DNA of 64,000 nt from Ramazzottius varieornatus (Eukaryota > Tardigrada > Eutardigrada > Parachela > Ramazzottiidae). The notes below the pieces were generated by a model, which saw only the letters and a list, made by a program, of their open reading frames with translations, ran no database searches and was not told the origin of the DNA. The stretch lies in contig BDGG01000006.1 of NCBI GenBank assembly GCA_001949185.1, positions 2,250,463-2,314,462 on the forward strand, given 5' to 3'. The translations under genes were made by a program, and so were the position numbers. Positions 34,601-44,883 of the stretch are shown here, in pieces; the stretch's first letter is position 1, and the number at the start of each line of letters is the position of its first letter.

Positions 34601-37600
34601 ATTTTTGCCATACAAGGCTTCGATTTGACCTGGGCTGTTTCCGTCGGTCCTGCCGTGGTCACAGTCCGGACGTTTCCGCACTGATACGTGTGGTCAGCAT
34701 ACCGGAGCGTTCTTCTCAGGGGATCTTCCTTGGGCAGATAATTCTTCTTGACGGTTTTGAACACCGTGTTGGTTTCCCTCTGATACTTGTATAGCGCATT
34801 GACAAAATCCTCATAGCTTGAGAAATTGGCTCCTTTATGCAAAGGCTTCTTCACATTAGGATTGGTGGTAGCAACGTTTTTCACGGCGACTTTCTTCTTC
34901 TTGATGCCGCCATTCCGTTTGGGGCTCTTGCGAGGGACGCGAGGACTTCGTGGGACGGGCGTGATCTTTTTAGCAGTCTTGGCGCCTTTGGAAATCTTCT
35001 TGTCGACTGGCTTACGCGTTCTCTCGGGCATGGTCATGCTATTCTGAGCCACCTGCAGGAAGGACTTGGGAACGACGATTTGGGGCTTTTTGGCAAGACG
35101 ACCGGCCGGCATATTCGGGCGTGCTCTAGTGATGAATCCTTTCTAGTACAAAAGGCAAATAAATCATAAATCACGCGCGAAATTCAAGGATGGTGGTGGC
35201 GAAGGTGATTTTGCTACTGGTTTGAAGTAGTACAAAATTCAAACGAAAGGAAGAAAAACCCTGGTGTAACGTCTGCACTCTTTTCACGCTGATGAGACAC
35301 TTTCGACATTGTGGGACAGGATGACCCGTACGGATTTTACCGTATAGTTGCTAAGAACCTGAGAACATCTCAAAGAACCCGAGACGATTTTCTCCGACAG
35401 AAAATCCGAGCCAAAAAATTCTGGCGAAAGAACGAGGAAACTAAACAGATATATAGCAGTACTGAAACAAGAATTACGTCCTGTTCTGTAAAATGTGGGT
35501 GGTTTTAGTCATGTTCCATTACTGGATGCTCTTCAAATTCGTCTTTACTCGCACGGTCTTCATCACGAGGTCGTTTCCACGTCGGTTCTTCTAAATGTGA
35601 TCCTTGTAGTGAATACGGCTGTCCTTCATCGAGCTATAATGCCCTAAGCTTTGAACTAGCTCCTAACTTGAGGGGTGTCCTTGTTCAGCACGGGTGCCGG
35701 AGTGCGACCTCAGGTATCAGAGTGGCCCAGCAGAATAGTCTAAAGCCGAGTCCCTGTTCGGGACCGAACGTGGAGCCGAACGTGGGCTGAACGTGGAACC
35801 ATGCACGTCCGCCAAAACCGGAAGTTGAGGTAGTTGATCATTGACTTCCCCACGCTGACACACAGTAAAAAGCTTTCGTCAAAGCGTCCAGTACACACTC
35901 GCTGGCCCATTCTAAACTTCACTGACGTAATGTCCAAGTCAGCTTCGAATGTTGTTTGCCAGCGCGGGAGCATTTCCTGTCGAGGAAGACTCCTGCATAG
36001 TCTTGTGGGGTTCGCGTGGCCTTGGAGTGTGTAGAGCGTGATTGACCGAGAGACTGCAGGCTAATTCTCGTCCGACAGTAAATTTGTCAGAATCGATAGC
36101 TTTAATTGGTTCTTTTAAGAGGATAACTTGGGAATGGTCATTTTATGCGTGAATTTCACCTGCTGGTGGAAAGTGAAGATGGTTGCTGGTTTGTCAGTCA
36201 TTCTCAGCATCGATTGTTATTTTCAGGGGTGCTTCATCGCGGCGACGGCTCCAGCGTATATTTCAGCGAAGGTCTTCTGGAAGTCGCGCCAGCGGTGGGA
36301 AGCGGACAAATTCGACCAGTGGTCTGCAACGACGGATGTGCAGCTGGCCTTGCGAAAGACATCGACCTCCTGGCACCCATCGCTCTGGCCACAGCACCCG
36401 ACGGAAGTTTATACGTGGGCGACTTCAACCTCATCCGCAAAGTCAAGCCAGATGGAGCCTTACTGAACGTGCTGCAACTACAGTAAGACTCTTTTACTCG
36501 TCCCGCGCACTCTTTCCGAATTTTATCCGTTTCCTTTGTGTGTTCAGGTCGCCGGCCATGCTGCAAAAGTACTTCATGGCAGTCAACCCCACCAACGGCA
36601 AGCTATACATTTCTATCGCGCAGTCGCTGAAAGTTATCCGCGTCACAACGACCGACACAGCACCCACTGACTTGTCCAACAACTACGACGTAGTGGCCGG
36701 TAACGGACTACAGTGTTTCCCGAAGGATGGCCAATTCAAGTGCGGAGATGGCGTCGCAGCTACCACTGCTTCTATGATGTTTCCCAAAGGTATAAATAAA
36801 CACAAATCTGCACCCGAAAATAACAATGAAAACATTTTTCTGAGCCAAAAAAATTGAATCATACTTTAAAAATCTGTTTGATTGCTGTAATTAAGCTTGC
36901 TGTCTTCTTGTCTCGATTTGTTGCTGCATGCACTTGAGAAAAACCGGTGGAACCGTTCTTGATGACTCTGTTCTACAGGTGTTGCTTTCGACAAGGAGGG
37001 CAACCTCTACATCCTCGACGGCAGCGCGCTCCGCGTAGTCGATCCTTCCGGCATCATTCGCACTATCATTCCACCCACAACCTACACCACCTGCTGGGCG
37101 CCCCTTCCCTGTCAAGAATCTCTGCACTTTTCCAGCCTGTCTCTAAAGTGGCCATCATCCATTGCAGTGAGCCCAGTCGACGACTCGGTTGTGATCATCG
37201 ACGATGGCGCTCTCCTCAAACTGGACATCGCCCACCGCACCGGCCAAATCATCGCTGGTCACTCGGCCAAGTGCCCCAGCGAGAGTTCGCTGTCCTTCGA
37301 GCAGAATGCTGGCTTGGCGATCTCCAGCGACGGTGTAGTGTACTTCACCCAGACTAGTAAGGATGAATGGTCGGTCAGTAGAGTCAAAAGAGGGAAGGTG
37401 GTCAAGATGCTCAGTTCGAACATACCAGTCAGTAAAAACTCGGAGAAGATGCAGCTACCGACCAGCTTGGCGGTTGGATCCAATGCTAGACTCTTCTTGG
37501 CCGATGTGAAGGCTGTCAAAGTCTTCTCGGTGGGACCCAACTTCCCCAAGCAGAATGCCAAGATGGAGTACGTGGTGGAGGCACCTGAAAAAGGCGAACT

Positions 37601-40600
37601 GTACATCTTTGACAGGTAACGTCATATGTCATAACATGACGTAAGGCAATAAAAGGTTTTACCGCGCATATTGGGAGCTCGTCAATTGTTTCTCAAGTGC
37701 CGCACACGTTAGCAGCCGATAACGCCGAGAACGTGCGCCACTTGCTCGTCGAGATCGCTTTCCAAGTGCCGCGCACTCTCGGTCAATAACACTGAAAATG
37801 TGCGCCACTTGGAAGACGGTTTCAGGTGGCGCTCGCTCACAGCCAATAGCAGTGAAAATGTGCGCCCCTTCGGGAAAATAATCAGGTAGTGGTTTGCCGA
37901 GCTCCCATTTGAGTTGCGAAGTAAAATATTAAGTGTAATGGTATGTTTATCTTATATGGTATGTCTTTGTTATACAGGTACGGCCATCACATGGAAACAA
38001 GGGACATTCTGACCAACAACTTGAAGTTCAAGTTCGCTTACACAGTGGAGACAGCCTTCGGAAAGGTGCGAAGTATTACAGATGGCGAAGGAAAGACCTG
38101 CATGGTGGAACGGGACTACAAAGGCCAAGTGAAGAGCATTGACTGTGGAGGCGGCTGGAAGACGACGTTCACCAACACCATGCGCGGGTGGCTGAAGGAA
38201 GTGACATACGGTGACGGTCTGCAAGTCACCATGGCATATGACGCGGAGAATGGACTACTGACAGGCCGAACGGACTCTAGAGGGAACGCCTTCTCGTACA
38301 AATATGACAGCTACGGCAGACTGTCACAGGTGGTTTACCCCAATGGGCAAAGGACTGAATGGTCTTCCGAAACCGCCAAAGTGGCCAAGAGGCTTCTCGA
38401 GTCGTCGTTGCACGTCCAGGAGTCTGACCACGGTAAAGTGTCGCTCTTCTCTCCACTGCAATACACCCTCTCGCTCGATTCCCGATCCAACGTACCCCAC
38501 ACCAACGGGACAGTGCCGGCTTCGTTACTGTTCCGTGGCGACAACGACACGTCGATCAAGATGGATTTGGCCTACTCGATCCGAAGCGACCAGCCCTTCA
38601 GAGTGCGCCGCATGGTCTCCGTCAACGACAGCGCCCTCTACGGTGTGGACTTTACCCCAGCGACCAACGAGGAAGTCCTGGTGGATCGCGAAGGGAACCC
38701 CATCTTTTCGACGAAGCTGAACGCGGCTGGAAAGATCGTGTCGACCAAACCGACAGTCGGGGACTTCCTGCAGAGTAGCTTCGCCTATGACAACATGGGC
38801 AGAATGACAAAGTGGGAACAAGGTCAGCGCTGGATGACCATGACGTACAACGAACAAAGTCTTCCAGCGATGAAAAAGACCGCTAGTGGCCAAAGTTGGA
38901 AATTTGAGTATAACGAGAAACGAAAACTGGCGAAAATTACCAAAGGTTAGTGTCTAAGCCGATATACTGAATATGGGACAGTAAAGTAGAAGCCAGGCGT
39001 GACGGTCACTAGCTTCTACGGCCGACCACCATGATTTCTATTCAAATTGACCATATTTGAATTTCAGGCTCTGGTGGTCAGATCTTGATCGATTACGACA
39101 CATTCGGAGGTGTAAAGGCCATCAAGACACCCAAAGGTGCCACTTTGATGATGAAAGAGGATCCCATGGCGTTCTTCCGTCGGTATTCCATCCGAGAAGC
39201 GCAGTCGGAAGTTCCGTTCAGCCAAGACTACAATGACGACGGCCTCCTCATCGCTCAGACCTTTCCCAGCGGGATGAAGGCACTCAGCAACCGGTACGAC
39301 ACGCAGGGAAGACTGACGGATGTCTTCTTTGGTCGGAACACCATTGACTACAACTACGGAAGACATGGCAAGGTCGAGAAGATCGTCCAGCAAAACGACG
39401 AACTGAAAGCCACGACGGAAGTGAGCTACTTCTCGGGCATGTTGGTTGAAGGGAAGCATTCGAGCTATGAAGGCCCGGTGGAACTGGAGAGTGTTGGAGT
39501 CAAGTACGAATATGGTGACGGGTTCGTGCTGAGGAGGAGAAAGGTCCAGGTGGGTAACTCGGACGTGTCGGTGACGGATATCCAGACGAACCCGGCCACC
39601 AGACAGCTTACCAAGTTCGGACCGTTTTCCATGTCGCAAAGCCAGGTCGGCACGCTGATCGTCTCAGACGACAATGCCATCTTCATGAAGCAGCTGAATA
39701 ATATGGGAAAAACCCGCAATTCCGTTTTACGGTAAATATCAACTTGTATTTCCAAAATGCGGAACTGGAATTCTGTCTGATGATTTTTCTTTTGCAGCCT
39801 TCAGCAAAGGATAGTAGCCAGTGTGGAAATGTCCTACAATGAAGATGGCGCCTTGGCCGAAACCAAGCTGCGGAAGGGAGAGAGTGAACCGCAGTTGAGC
39901 TTCTCGATGAAGTATGATGTGGAGGGACGGTTGGTGGAAGTGCTGAAAAATAAACAACCGTGGTGGAATAGCGAATATGACGCCAATGGGAACACTGTTA
40001 AAATGGGCGGCTCATCCATGAAGTAAGAATATTTTGCTCGTAACAGTGTGAGGGGGGGGAAAAAGCTGCATTGGGTATTTTTCTACAGGAATTTCACATA
40101 TGGTAACAAGGACGAACTCATCGGTCTGCACATTGACACTTTTGAAGTGCAGATCGTCTCCGATGAAGACGGGTTCGTCACCAAGAAAGGCGACTTGAAC
40201 TTTGAGTACGATGGGAGAGGGCAGCTGGTCAGAATCACCAAGGACGGCTCGATGGAAAATGTCAGATACTTCTACGACGAGGAAGGCAGACTGATGGCCA
40301 GACAGGCCTCACCGAACGATATCGTCCAGTTCATCTACGGCGACCTCAAGGTAAAAAAAACCACATGAAATACATAAATTTTTTCACTTGCAGTTCGAAT
40401 TTTACGGAGAACAGTTTCATAAACATCGGTTCTGAGAAAATTTGAATCCTTACAATAAGTCAAAGCTCGGCAAACAAACTGGACTAGATTGTTTTTACGC
40501 AGTGGCGCACGCTTTTAGCCAATAACACTGAAAACATGCGCCACTTCGGAAAGCGATCTGGTCGAGTTCGTTAGCCGAGCTCTCGCGTTTTGTATGATTA

Positions 40601-42195
40601 TTTTGCTGAATTCACATGTTTAATTATTATTCATTATCGCTATTTTTCTTTTAGGAAACCACTCGCGTGACGCATCTGTACCAAAAGCGGACTCGCACAC
40701 TGACACAGCTCTTCTACGACGGTCAAGGCCAGCTGATGGCCATGGCTCGCGATGGGAACCCTTACTACATTCTCCAGTCTCCGCTGTCCGTGACCATCTT
40801 CAGCAACCAGGCCAAGGTGGTGAAGGAAGTCTTCTACTCGCCCTTTGATCACGTCGAGTCGGACTCCAGTCCCGACTTCTATTACCCCTTCGATCACGAT
40901 AGGAATGTGCGGGACGCTCAGTGGGGAAGTATGGTCTTTGTGGATCAACGTCGGCCTTATCTGCCCCAGCTTGGCCGATATCTCACACCGGATTTTGGCG
41001 ATTTGAGGGAAATGAGCCTTGCTAAACTTAATCCATACGTCTTTCAAGCCAATGACCCGCTACTCACTCCCGAAGAAAAGCAACCCATTCTGAGTACGTT
41101 CTTGACCACAACCTCAAAAGCCTCTAAAAATAATCGAGAAAATGTCGACTGTGGAAAATAGTCGAATCTGAATGCTTTTCCGAATTTGAATGCTTCTGAA
41201 TACGTTACGGTGAAGTTTAAATTTCCACCCGAGTATTTTACGAAGCTCATCCCTGTACGACGGGTGGAAAATGCGGAAATTCGACTCTTCAGCTTGTTAT
41301 TTTTAGTCACGCAGTCTGCCAGTGTTTCGTACAGTGGGAGTTTGTCGTCAGCAGCAGCAGCAACTGATTTCTGTTTCTTTGCGCAGATGTCGATGGCTGG
41401 ATGGACGCCTTGGGTTTCTCCAGCAGCGTAACATTCTCCAACGGTCTAGCTTTCCGAGAGCTCCATGACTTAAGCTGCGACACTCGCAGCCCATTACCAC
41501 TGCTCAACCACACATGCACTCTTCACGACGCCATCACGCCTTTCACCTCGTACTCCATCAACAGCGCCACTTCATCCGCCCTCTTTGACGCATTGACCAC
41601 TCCACTCCGCTTCAGTTCGTCCCTTCCCTTCTACGGAAAGAACATCCTCCTGACGCGGAACGACGCTGACAACACCACAGTGGTCGTGACCACGGGCAGC
41701 GGTCCACGTGCCGTCAACGACGCCATGGAGAACCTACTGGGTGGCAGTTACATCCTGCCATGGAGAGTGACCAGCGAAGCGAAGGTGGGGTATTTGGTGG
41801 TGAAGAAGGGTGGTGTGGCCACGTTGGATCTTGATATATCGAAACTGAGGACCGCGCTGGCCGCAGTCAACTTCACGACCAAGAGGGAAGTCAACGATGT
41901 GTCCTTGCTGATCCAGTCCGAGGTCTTCAGTATGAACGTCACGTATTCGAGCGATGTGAAGAAGAGTACAGAAGCGCTGAAAGATGGGTTGATGAGGGAG
42001 GCAGTGAAGAAGGCCTGGGAAGATGAAAAAAGGAGAGTGGGGTCGAATGGGAAGAGTACGTGGACGGAGAATGAAAAACTTGTGTTGAAGACGAAAGGGT
42101 CAGTGCCGGGCTACAGTGGGCGCTTCATAAAGGATGTGGAAGCGTATCCCGAACTGGCGAGCGATCCGGCTAATGTCCTCTTTGTCAGAGCTTGA
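22682..42195 (+). CDS. Teneurin, complete, 27 exons, about 2,696 residues
   Basis: Type II transmembrane adhesion protein that acts at synapses and in axon guidance, binding latrophilin-type or teneurin partners in other animals. Exons: 22682-23018, 25459-25767, 27602-27832, 28274-28424, 28606-28805, 29093-29191, 29898-30172, 30346-30460, 30520-30618, 30689-30883, 31001-31198, 31263-31445, 31634-31780, 31928-32135, 32217-32348, 32436-32730, 32865-33141, 33230-33367, 36227-36482, 36548-36789, 36979-37615, 37978-38945, 39068-39731, 39798-40022, 40089-40350, 40655-41093, 41387-42195. All introns are GT-AG and the sum (8,091 nt) is divisible by three. Order: cytoplasmic tail, membrane helix at about 391-408, eight EGF repeats at about 573-840, Ig-like/C-rich region, NHL propeller at about 1200-1575, YD shell to about 2430, C-terminal region. 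Least certain: the exon 6/7 junction and any extra 5' exon. Confidence 0.95.
25827..25874 (-). repeat. Dispersed hairpin repeat, copy D (teneurin intron 2)
   Basis: Long arms TGGCGCACGTTTCC and GGAAACGTGCGCCA pair perfectly. Starts 59 bp after the exon 2 donor, antisense to the gene. Confidence 0.87.
26241..26264. repeat. Perfect 24-bp palindrome
   Basis: CAAGCTTTCAGT followed directly by its reverse complement ACTGAAAGCTTG, with no spacer, in teneurin intron 2. Confidence 0.9.
28606..28805 (+). other. Teneurin exon 5: transmembrane segment
   Basis: A basic stretch (KKRGLRSWLTWRN) precedes a single hydrophobic helix, SIGLGILCLALAAALAYF, at about residues 391-408. Positive charges before the helix fit type II (N-in) topology. 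Exon 6 then begins VRVKRALDE, a furin-type RVKR site directly outside the membrane, similar in position to the cleavage site proposed for other teneurins. Confidence 0.9.
29192..29631 (+). other. Open frame continuing from teneurin exon 6; possible alternative exon end
   Basis: The reading frame of exon 6 stays open for 146 codons past the phase-1 donor at 29191 before TGA at 29629-29631. I preferred the short exon because the next exon (29898) needs a phase-1 donor, and 29191 supplies it. Another phase-1 GT lies further in the frame near 29249 (GACTACG/GTGAAG). The open stretch could be a longer isoform, a truncated single-pass product, or chance. Confidence 0.35.
30520..31780 (+). other. 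Teneurin EGF repeats 1-8
   Basis: Five exons encode eight EGF-like repeats, all with phase-1 boundaries. Repeat 2 has tyrosine where the third cysteine is expected (GKYAHGTC), leaving an odd cysteine, as in other teneurins where it makes the disulfide dimer. Repeat 5 (RRLCSNHGSLS...KCVC) has four cysteines, so it lacks the lone cysteine that relatives keep there. Repeat 8 ends with ETPMERCDDKKDNDGDGL-like residues leading into the C-rich region. Confidence 0.9.
31509..31557 (-). repeat. Dispersed hairpin repeat, copy E (teneurin intron 12)
   Basis: Arms CAAGTAGCGCAC and GTGCGTCACTTG keep pairing by compensating A/T changes (TAGCGCAC against GTGCGTCA has one mismatch). Starts 63 bp after the donor, antisense. 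Confidence 0.82.
31928..33367 (+). other. Teneurin C-rich and carboxypeptidase-like/Ig-like region
   Basis: Five exons encode the block after the EGF repeats. It opens DGLVDCDDNDCC, the standard teneurin calcium-binding-like motif, then VSVLRGKVIDVDGVGLVGV and FDLMVNGGG, which match the transthyretin-like fold of this family, and ends YEMVNCKDTYW and GGWDLSIQHRYNAE. The last exon's donor is the one copied in the 91-bp tandem repeat. Confidence 0.88.
33355..33616 (+). repeat. 91-bp tandem repeat, about 3 copies, carrying a splice donor
   Basis: The end of teneurin exon 18 plus the start of its intron is repeated with a period of 91 bp (AGAATCCCATG at 33371, 33462 and 33553). The donor context GCCGAAGGTAAGAA appears five times, at 33361, 33437, 33452, 33528 and 33543. 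Copies look identical by eye, so the duplication is recent or is kept uniform. Confidence 0.93.
33815..35112 (-). CDS. Nested basic nuclear protein with FAR1/ZSWIM3-like N-terminal domain
   Basis: Two exons on the minus strand, 35112-34597 and 34312-33815, join in phase 0 (donor GTATGT, acceptor TTGGTAG) to 337 codons. The gene lies inside a 2.9-kb teneurin intron, antisense to it. The first 85 residues are lysine/arginine rich (PRSPRVPRKSPKRNGG and similar). Residues about 95-195 follow the pattern F.SYEDF..ALY.Y...T...F, then Y...Y.CG, a second C, and a final H.H spanning the splice junction. This resembles the FAR1/ZSWIM3 N-terminal DNA-binding fold found in MULE-derived proteins. The C-terminal half is predicted helical, then a basic tail with nuclear-localisation-like PPAKRAKPE and GGRKRQNAAKK. 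No transposase core follows. The assignment is by pattern only. Confidence 0.78.
36227..37615 (+). other. Teneurin NHL/beta-propeller exons
   Basis: Three exons contain the NHL-type repeats: LLAPIALATAPDGSLYVGDF, NPTNGKLYISIAQ, GVAFDKEGNLYILDG, SSIAVSPVDDSVVIIDDG, LAISSDGVVYFTQ and TSLAVGSNARLFLADV. These six blades match the teneurin propeller, which in other animals contributes to homophilic recognition. Confidence 0.9.
37694..37744 (+). repeat. Dispersed hairpin repeat, copy F1 (teneurin intron 21)
   Basis: Arms CAAGTGCCGCAC and GTGCGCCACTTG; loop AGCCGATAACGCCGAGAAC. First of three copies in one intron, 78 bp after the donor, sense. Confidence 0.87.
37763..37811 (+). repeat. Dispersed hairpin repeat, copy F2 (teneurin intron 21)
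   Basis: Arms CAAGTGCCGCGCAC and GTGCGCCACTTG; loop GGTCAATAACACTGAAAAT. Same orientation as F1 and F3. Confidence 0.87.
37823..37870 (+). repeat. Dispersed hairpin repeat, copy F3 (teneurin intron 21)
   Basis: Arms CAGGTGGCGCTC and GTGCGCCCCTT; loop AGCCAATAGCAGTGAAAAT. Weaker arm pairing than F1 and F2. Confidence 0.82.
37978..41093 (+). other. Teneurin YD-repeat shell exons
   Basis: Five exons code for tyrosine-aspartate (YD/RHS-type) repeats, for example YDSYGRLSQVVYPNG, FEYDGRGQLVRITKDG and RYFYDEEGRLMARQ, closing with GRYLTPDFGDLREMSLAKLN, the RHS core end motif that precedes the internal chain in this family. An RGD tripeptide lies at 38534-38542 (about residue 1761). Confidence 0.93.
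40500..40546 (+). repeat. Dispersed hairpin repeat, copy G (teneurin intron 25)
   Basis: Arms CAGTGGCGCAC and ATGCGCCACTT; loop AGCCAATAACACTGAAAAC, which I take as the family core. Starts 149 bp after the donor, sense. Confidence 0.86.
41387..42195 (+). other. Teneurin last exon: C-terminal region with TCAP-like tail
   Basis: About 269 residues follow the YD shell. They resemble the vertebrate teneurin C-terminus, including the run A.K.AW..E..R..(10)..W...EK..L...G...GY.G.F...VE.YPELA and a terminal FVRA. By homology the last part corresponds to the teneurin C-terminal associated peptide. A 19-bp segment covering the stop codon is repeated 20 bp downstream (42181-42199 and 42201-42219). Confidence 0.88.
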
Positions 42196-44883
42196 CAGAT
42201 TTTGTCAGAGCTTGACAGAGAAGGTTCTTCTTGACAAACCAAAAATGGAAGAGGTTGCTTTGAGATAGCTTCCTGCCTGTTAACTAGTCATTTCTCTTGC
42301 TGGATGCGAAGCGGAACTGTTTGTGTACATGATTTGTAGTTTTCTTGGACTGTCAGTTTTTCTTGTTGATGTTTTATCCTAAAGTGGCCATGACTTCACA
42401 CTAGCTAAACCGAGATTTTATTGTTTTATCTTTTGCCTCATATTTACCTCATTATTTTATTCATCAGAGTTATTTATCATTTTATTTCATTCTATGACAT
42501 GAAGTGAAAATGAGAAACACGACATGGTTGCGGTGCAAAAATTCGCGATGAAACAGAAGCCTTTTGGGTCAACAGTACCCAGCTGGAGCCCACGTGATGT
42601 TTCTGCTCTGTAAATACGTCTGGGCACAATTCAGGGAGCGGCCATATCCTGCCGGTACAAGACACCTCGCTTAGACCTGCCGTGCATTTTGCGGTTTCTT
42701 AACGTTCACCATGTTATGTGACTAGAATGCCAACGCAGTGAAATGTTCCGGGAAAGTGTCAGGACATATAATATTCAGGTCGGGAAATTCCTGCTTGTGC
42801 CTGGGAGGCGGAATGTGCGAAAAGAGTACGCAAAGGAAAGACGTAGGGTCGCTGGGGGACTGACATGGTCCCATAGTTACGACTTTCCGCAGCCAGCATC
42901 TGCGTACCGGAAGCTGATGTAGAGCAGGCGCACCTCTTGACTAGTCAAGAAGAACTGTTACTGTAACCGCGAAACATTTCGGTTAAATAGGCACACCGGA
43001 AGCGCTGGTCGGGAATTTCCTCAGCATCTTAACGCACTTTGGGGTCGTCAGGGACAGCGTTGCTTACCCCCACGACCGGGAAAGTTCATCTCTAAAAGAA
43101 CAAAATAAGGAACTTCACGGAAAGCCCTCAAAGAGCCCTGGAATCGAGCTCCCACGGTCTTTACCATTTCAGCGCAAGCCGGACACAAGTTGCAAGCACA
43201 ATGAGGATCCATACTTCGGCGAAGAAATAATCTCATCGTTTTTCTACAGAAATTTACATTGTTCAATCTGAAATGATCTATAAGCGAACCAAGGTTGGCC
43301 TTTCATTTCCTGCTAATTCCGAACGCAGACGAGACGACCTTTTTCAAGCTTATAGGAAGTGATGCGGGTGTGGTGTCAGCCCCTGGTTCCTCGTCTTTCA
43401 TCTGCCCGTCTGCCACATTTCAATGAACATATGGCGCTTTATGGCTTCAAGACATGATGGCGACTCATTAAGATTACCGGCATCAACAAACGAAGCGCAG
43501 TTATCGGCCAGCTTTACGGTCTCGCTGGGACTTGACTTCATCAGTCATCCCGGAAAAGCATGTACCTTACTACATCGACGAGAGACCTAGCCAACAGCAG
43601 ATTGGCGCCCTTCCCCGCTTATACGACCCAGTACTCAACAATCATAAAGCTGATAGCGGCAAATGATGTTGCCCCTTTGACAGCAGCTTTACGCCCTTTT
43701 ACGCACTGAAGGCTAGTTTGCTTCACTGATGTCTGCCCACGCACCATACGTACGCAGGGACCATAAGGAGGCCAGGGGAAGATCCTGTTTCACGCTGGCT
43801 GATTCGGTCCGGCGGTGTGACGTCATGGATCTAACAGGCCACTGATTTTCATCAGCCATGCAAACAGGAACGTTCGAACGTGCAGCTGGTATTTAACCGC
43901 TTGTTTTGAGGTTCGGCAGTCATTATTGTTCTTTGCTGTTGGAAAAGCAAAGACAACTCTTTTTCTGGAACGCTGATTCTGTTCACTTGGTACCGTTCCC
44001 ACTTCCTCGAGTGAAGTTTTCCCCTTCCCACGATATTACTCACTGTACTTCCTAACAGCAGATTCTACCTCAACCCGCTTCTGCATAGAAATCCATCGTG
44101 CGTGACCTTCATCCGCCATTCGATCTCTTTCGTTCATTAGGTAAGCGTATGCATTGTTCCTGTTCTGTCAAACCATCGAAGAGTCAGCCTTTCTTGTAAG
44201 GATCTTCGGCTAATTCGTGGTTATTTTCGAACACACGCATGCGCATGTTCGAATAGTTCCGAACTCACAGATTGACCAGACATGGGCTAACGGTATCACA
44301 TCAGGATAACCGAAGGCATTATTTTGCGGCTCAAGACCAAATGCCGTTTCATGACCATTGCCCAAGGTATCCGCCAACCAAAGTGCCAGTTACGTATACG
44401 TTGGCACACGCGATCTCGGTTCGGTCATGATCAGCATGTGCGGTAATCGCGCACACTCGTCGGAGGGTTGGGCGCAAAATCCTCGCAGTTATTGAGGTGT
44501 CAGATAATCGGCGGGGGAAATCGGCATTTAGGCGTTGCATGTTTCTCGCCGTAACATCGCATACGCTTTCCCGCCCGATCGAGGTTGCATGTCAATTACG
44601 GGTCTAACGAGTCGGGTTCGAGACCCTGTTTAACTCTTTGATGGCCTCATCAAGCTAGGTTCCCAACCTCGCCATTACCCGCGCAGTGCCGTATGGCTTC
44701 CTGTGTGGCCTTCACGCCATCCTTTGAGACCGGTTGATTGCCCCACCGGTAGCCTCTAACGTGTCACTTTGCCACCCAAGCCGTCAAAAACACACCACCG
44801 AACAAAATAACACCCTTGTTAGCATGCTGAACCATTCGCCCAAATGCCACGTTGCACTTTCTTGCAGGGTAACGGATAACACC
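42196..44883. other. Intergenic region between teneurin and orcokinin precursor
   Basis: About 2.7 kb with the teneurin 3' end at the left and the promoter of the neuropeptide gene at the right. AT-rich sequence at 42350-42500 probably includes the teneurin 3' UTR. I see no other coding signal. A tRNA B-box-like word at 44615-44625 has no matching A box. Confidence 0.5.

Noticed and set aside
37694..37870. Three regularly spaced repeats, considered as a CRISPR-like array
   Set aside because: Animal intron, copies diverged, each is itself a hairpin with a conserved loop, and the spacing is filled by repeat and not by unique spacers.
38525..39639. Long antisense frames over the YD exons (38525-38893 and 39064-39639, minus)
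   Set aside because: Shadows of strongly coding plus-strand exons; no independent motif.
44615..44625. tRNA-like B box (GGTTCGAGACC)
   Set aside because: No A box at the right distance and no pairing acceptor stem around it.
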